A stretch of 64,000 nucleotides of DNA from Latrodectus hesperus (taxonomy: Eukaryota; Arthropoda; Arachnida; Araneae; Theridiidae): NCBI GenBank assembly GCA_037975125.1, contig JAJQOW010000024.1:830501-894500 (forward strand), read 5' to 3'. This document shows positions 58,960 to 64,000 of this stretch, in pieces; within the stretch, counting starts at the first letter, position 1; every line of letters begins with the position of its first letter. Made by a program: the position numbers and the translations under genes. The notes under the pieces were generated by a model. It did no database searches, was not told the origin of the DNA, and saw only the letters and a list, made by a program, of their open reading frames with translations.

Positions 58960-59220
58960 CTGCACTCTAAAAATAAGAAAAACTTTGTATATTACGTAAA
59001 AAAATACAAAACTCGGCAACTTTATTTCGTCCGTTTCCCAACCACTTAGCGATAATGTGTCTGGAGAACTGGAAGATAGCTCCAGTGATAATGGATAAAA
59101 TTTTGTTACTATGGTGGAAAGGTTAAAAAAAAAGCTTTTCTCTGCAGAAGAGGATGTGCTATATACTGTAATTGTTTTTCCGATGCTGCGGGCAGAAATG
59201 CATCTGACGCTCAAGATTCT
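58960..59220. other. more balanced-composition stretch, unidentified
   Basis: The plus strand reads FISSVSQPLSDNVSGELE then DSSSDNG before a stop (about 59024-59096). The opposite strand has a 92-codon frame (58936-59214). The base composition stands out, but there is no splice or homology support for an exon. Could be an exon remnant or an old repeat. Confidence 0.2.
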
Positions 59221-62200
59221 CTAAAATAATTTATTAATTTTTATTCTCGAATTCTTGCAAATATTATTAAAGGGAAGTCCTACATTCTAAAAGGTAGCAA
59301 AAGTTCCCCCCAACATTATTTTATCTAATCTACTCAAGAAATTTTATCCACAATCTGATACTAAATATTCTCATAATGTATTCATCAATTTAACTAGGAA
59401 AATATATAAACTATAATTAAATATTATAAAATTTTTTTTGGAAAGAGATATCTGAAATGTGTTTTGAGAATATTTTCATGCGTTGGAAAATGAGATTGCA
59501 TGTTTTATATTGCATGAAAAAGTAAAATTTCACACTATTTCTCTTATTTGTTAGAGAATAAGATTAATATTTTGTTAAGTGATTCATAAAATAAATATTC
59601 TTGTAGACATTGAGAAGGAAATTTGAGAGATCCTAAAAGAATTCTTGAATACTTATATACAAAACTGAAAAATCAACTTACAAGTTAAAATTTCTATATT
59701 TCTTACTTTACACAAACATAATAGAAGCAAAACCTGTTGTAAAGTTTTTTTAAACATTATTTTTAATCTTTTCTGAAGAACTTCTCACTTATAAAGGTCG
59801 GTATTCATTGATTGATAGCAAGAGATAAAATCTAGAAAACTACGAGTATCCAGCCAAAATACGCCCATGCAGAAAATGGAAAGGCAACACTCCTTTTCTA
59901 TCATTAAAAATGGTTTAAATTATTGCAGTTATCCTTATAGAAAATATCAGGAGAGTGTATGAATTACTGATGCTGACTGTTTCACAATTAATGCAGCAGC
60001 AAACAATAGAGTGAAAATGCTAGTATCTGTATTAATGAACTTTAAAGATATTTTATATTACAGGTAAATTATAAATATAGTTTAAATGATGGGAAACTGC
60101 GTCACTCTATCTTAATGTAATGGCACATAAAATGGAAAAGGAGACAAAAATGGGACTAGATTCAAGAATAACGTGTTACAATGAAAAAACTGCATTTGTA
60201 TAAAAATATCTTTTAGTATAATTTTTTATATATCTAATTGTAATAAATTTTGATTTCAGTTTTTATTTTTAAGTGATGCCTATTAATAGGGATTTGATTA
60301 AAACATAGTTTCTTAAGAAACCAAAAATTCATATAATATTGATTTAGATAAGATTAGAAATAGTGTAATAGCTGTAAATTCTTTTTTCAACTGACAAGTG
60401 GTTTGACGGTAAATCTAAATAGAACCGGCATTAACAAATGATAAAATTAAAACTTAGGATTAGAACTCATTGCAGTTGGATTACTTACATGTATAATGTA
60501 ATTGTGTGTTATATTTCTCTCCTGTTGTCAAGAAATCTGATGATAAAGCTATTTGAATTTTTCAGTTGTATGTGACTTCTGCCTTTACTAACCTTCTATT
60601 TTATTATTTATCCTTAATTGGAAACAATCTTCAGATTTTTCCATCAGCCCTACTATAGATTAAAATGTTTCAAATGGTTAAGAATTCATTTTATAAACCA
60701 AGTTCATTCGAATATATATCAATTATAAATAACTTTATATAACAGTACTTCAAATAGTATTATTGACTTTTCAGAAATATAAAAAAAGAAATTTCTTCAA
60801 AAGATATCTACAAATTTTGACTCTTTTCTAAAAATAACCCGGTCTAAATATTTTTAATCGTAAAAATTCCATTTTAAAAATTGGATTCCATTAAAATAAG
60901 TATTTGTTAAAACAAATATTGTACAAATAATAACATAAAGAAATATTCAAAATGCACATTAATATAGTTTAAATTCTATTTTTCCTTTCAGTTAGTTTTT
61001 TTATAATGGATTAAAGCAGTTTCAATAGAAATTGATCATTATTCATCATTTTCTATAGAAATTAAGTGCTAAAAGAAACACAATGGGGAAATGAGTTTTT
61101 TATCGAGAAGGATCAATTTTAATTGATTATATGATTTTTAAAATTTTATTTATTAATGCCAACTATTGAAAAGTGCAGTTTTTATCTAAAGTAATTGTAC
61201 AATTGTTACAGCCACTGATTAATCATAATAGAATAATTTTTAAACATTCCATCTTCTTTTTGATATACTAAGTGTCACGTTTATGAAGTATATGTTTGCG
61301 TATTATGTATCCTTAAAATTTTCTAGCAAACATTCATTGTGCTCACAGACTTGTGGCTTAGATAAATACTATGCATAAGCGATTTAGTTGACTGGACGTT
61401 TTTACATATTGTATTGACACCGAGATAAATATTCAAAAATTTTCTTTGTTTAGTTATAAAATTAAAGTAGGAAATTTCTTAATTTTAGAATATATTTTAA
61501 AGACAATCAAAGTTGGATTTATTAGAAAAAAATTCCACTACAGATATGTATATTGACATGATTTCAATAACCAATAACATGTACTTGTAATAATACCGTA
61601 AATGAAAACGTATAACGAAATTATTAGAACGTTTTAATTGACTAAAAAAATGGCATTGTCTGATTCTACAAAAAAATTCCTCATATCAAAACTGGTCTGA
61701 ACTGGTGGTAACAAAACTGATAATATCATGCAAACATTAATGGATATTTCCTTGGGTCATATTTCAGTATTTTTGAGTTACCCATTGAAAAGAAGATTGA
61801 ACCCATAAATCTTCTAATCACTCGGTAGATATCGAGTTAGATTAAAGATAACTTGAGACTACATACATTCATTTTCTTTTAATTGCAATAATTAGAAATA
61901 CATATTACGGTATGTAATACTTTTAAGAAAATTACGACGGGATTTATAAAGTAACAATTGCTCAGCTAGTATTTATTGAGAAATATGTAAACTTTCATTA
62001 AATTTGGTGAAAATTTCCAAAGCAAAAATATTAACTGAGTGAAATAAATTATTCATACATTAAGTTAATCTTCTAAATTCCAGGTATGGATATTTTACTA
62101 ACTTTTATTACTTCTAGTATATAGAAAAATAGAAATGTAGAAATTTAAGTAGACCATATTTTGTTGGATATTACTAGCATCTCTCAGATTTAAACATAGA

Positions 62201-62759
62201 AGTCATTAATTCTTTTCATATGCCTCCATCGATAATCCTTATTTTTGTATAGAATTACCAATGAATGTGAACTATGCCGAAAAATTTATTCGAAGAAGCA
62301 ACTTTTTTGATAAATTCTGTTAAACAACTTGAATTTTAAATCGTTGCAAAAAGTGCAACCGAAAGAAAAATCCACCTATCTATATTGAGTTCTCATTTTA
62401 AACGAAAGTGAAAATATTTTGTTTTAAGAATGCTTTTTTCACATGCCTTTTCCTATGTAGGTAAATCCATTGTAAACTTTATGCAAGATAAATTTCATTT
62501 ATGTTTAAAAACTCGGAATCTATGGGTATAGAAACTAAATTGAAAATTTGTTTTACAGATTTTTCTGTAAAATGTGCACACTAGTAAGAAATTAAAAACG
62601 TATTTAAGTTGTTTGAGATAGAAGCATAAATATGAAAATTTAAAAACAGCATGTTATTTTTCCTTCCAGCTGATATCGATGCTTGAGAAAGAAACAATTA
62701 CGTGAAAGTTGTAGCTGTTATAAAAACAGAAGAGTATAACTTGTAATGATGGAAAAAAG
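59221..62759. other. AT-rich stretch, nothing recognised
   Basis: No gene, repeat edge or RNA recognised. Confidence 0.45.

Positions 62760-64000
<1,241 letters not shown>

Overview
The window is about 64 kb of very AT-rich animal DNA. Long (TA)n and (CA)n microsatellites, tRNA-derived SINEs, non-LTR retrotransposons and Tc1-type DNA transposons make it look like non-coding sequence from an arthropod. A spider is my best guess, from recalled resemblance of the pol and transposase families to spider repeats; the sequence alone does not prove the species. I could not recognise any host protein gene, rRNA, functional tRNA or CRISPR array. Everything identifiable is a mobile element or a simple repeat.

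Layout. 1-266: possible end of a DNA transposon. 1920-3080 and 7783-9080: two copies of a reverse-transcriptase element (Penelope-like by motif), the second flanked by inverted repeats. 6464-6810 and 13.9-14.05 kb: related pieces of a retroposon with a (TTG)n edge. 10928-12185: a fossil Tc1-like element with both terminal inverted repeats (TIRs) and TA flanks. 15.9-16.6 kb: possible transposase wreckage. 20970-21363, 23487-23690, 35930-36319, 47969-48354 and 55298-55545: SINEs of three types. 26780-27620: what looks like an internally deleted LINE. 30167-34218: a nearly intact 4.05-kb LINE on the minus strand, with endonuclease (EN), reverse transcriptase (RT), RNase H and a CCHC motif. Its reading frame is broken by one TGA and it has a 7-bp target-site duplication (TSD). 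46.2-47.4 kb: a doubtful LTR-retrotransposon remnant. 49.4-52.1 kb: a heavily decayed LINE of another family, plus strand. 62760-63693: the 5' part of a Tc1-type transposon inserted beside a (TA)n tract. Eight long dinucleotide arrays are scattered between these.

How the parts relate. Two SINE types have unrelated 5' heads but the same 3' module of about 115 bp. That module ends in a short hairpin followed by ATAAG and, in one type, (CAA)n. The LINE at 30-34 kb also ends in a hairpin followed by ATAAG(CAA)n. This suggests that the SINEs are mobilised by this LINE or a close relative. Short, clean target-site duplications on the LINE and on several SINEs suggest fairly recent insertion. The DNA transposons and the second LINE are old and non-functional.
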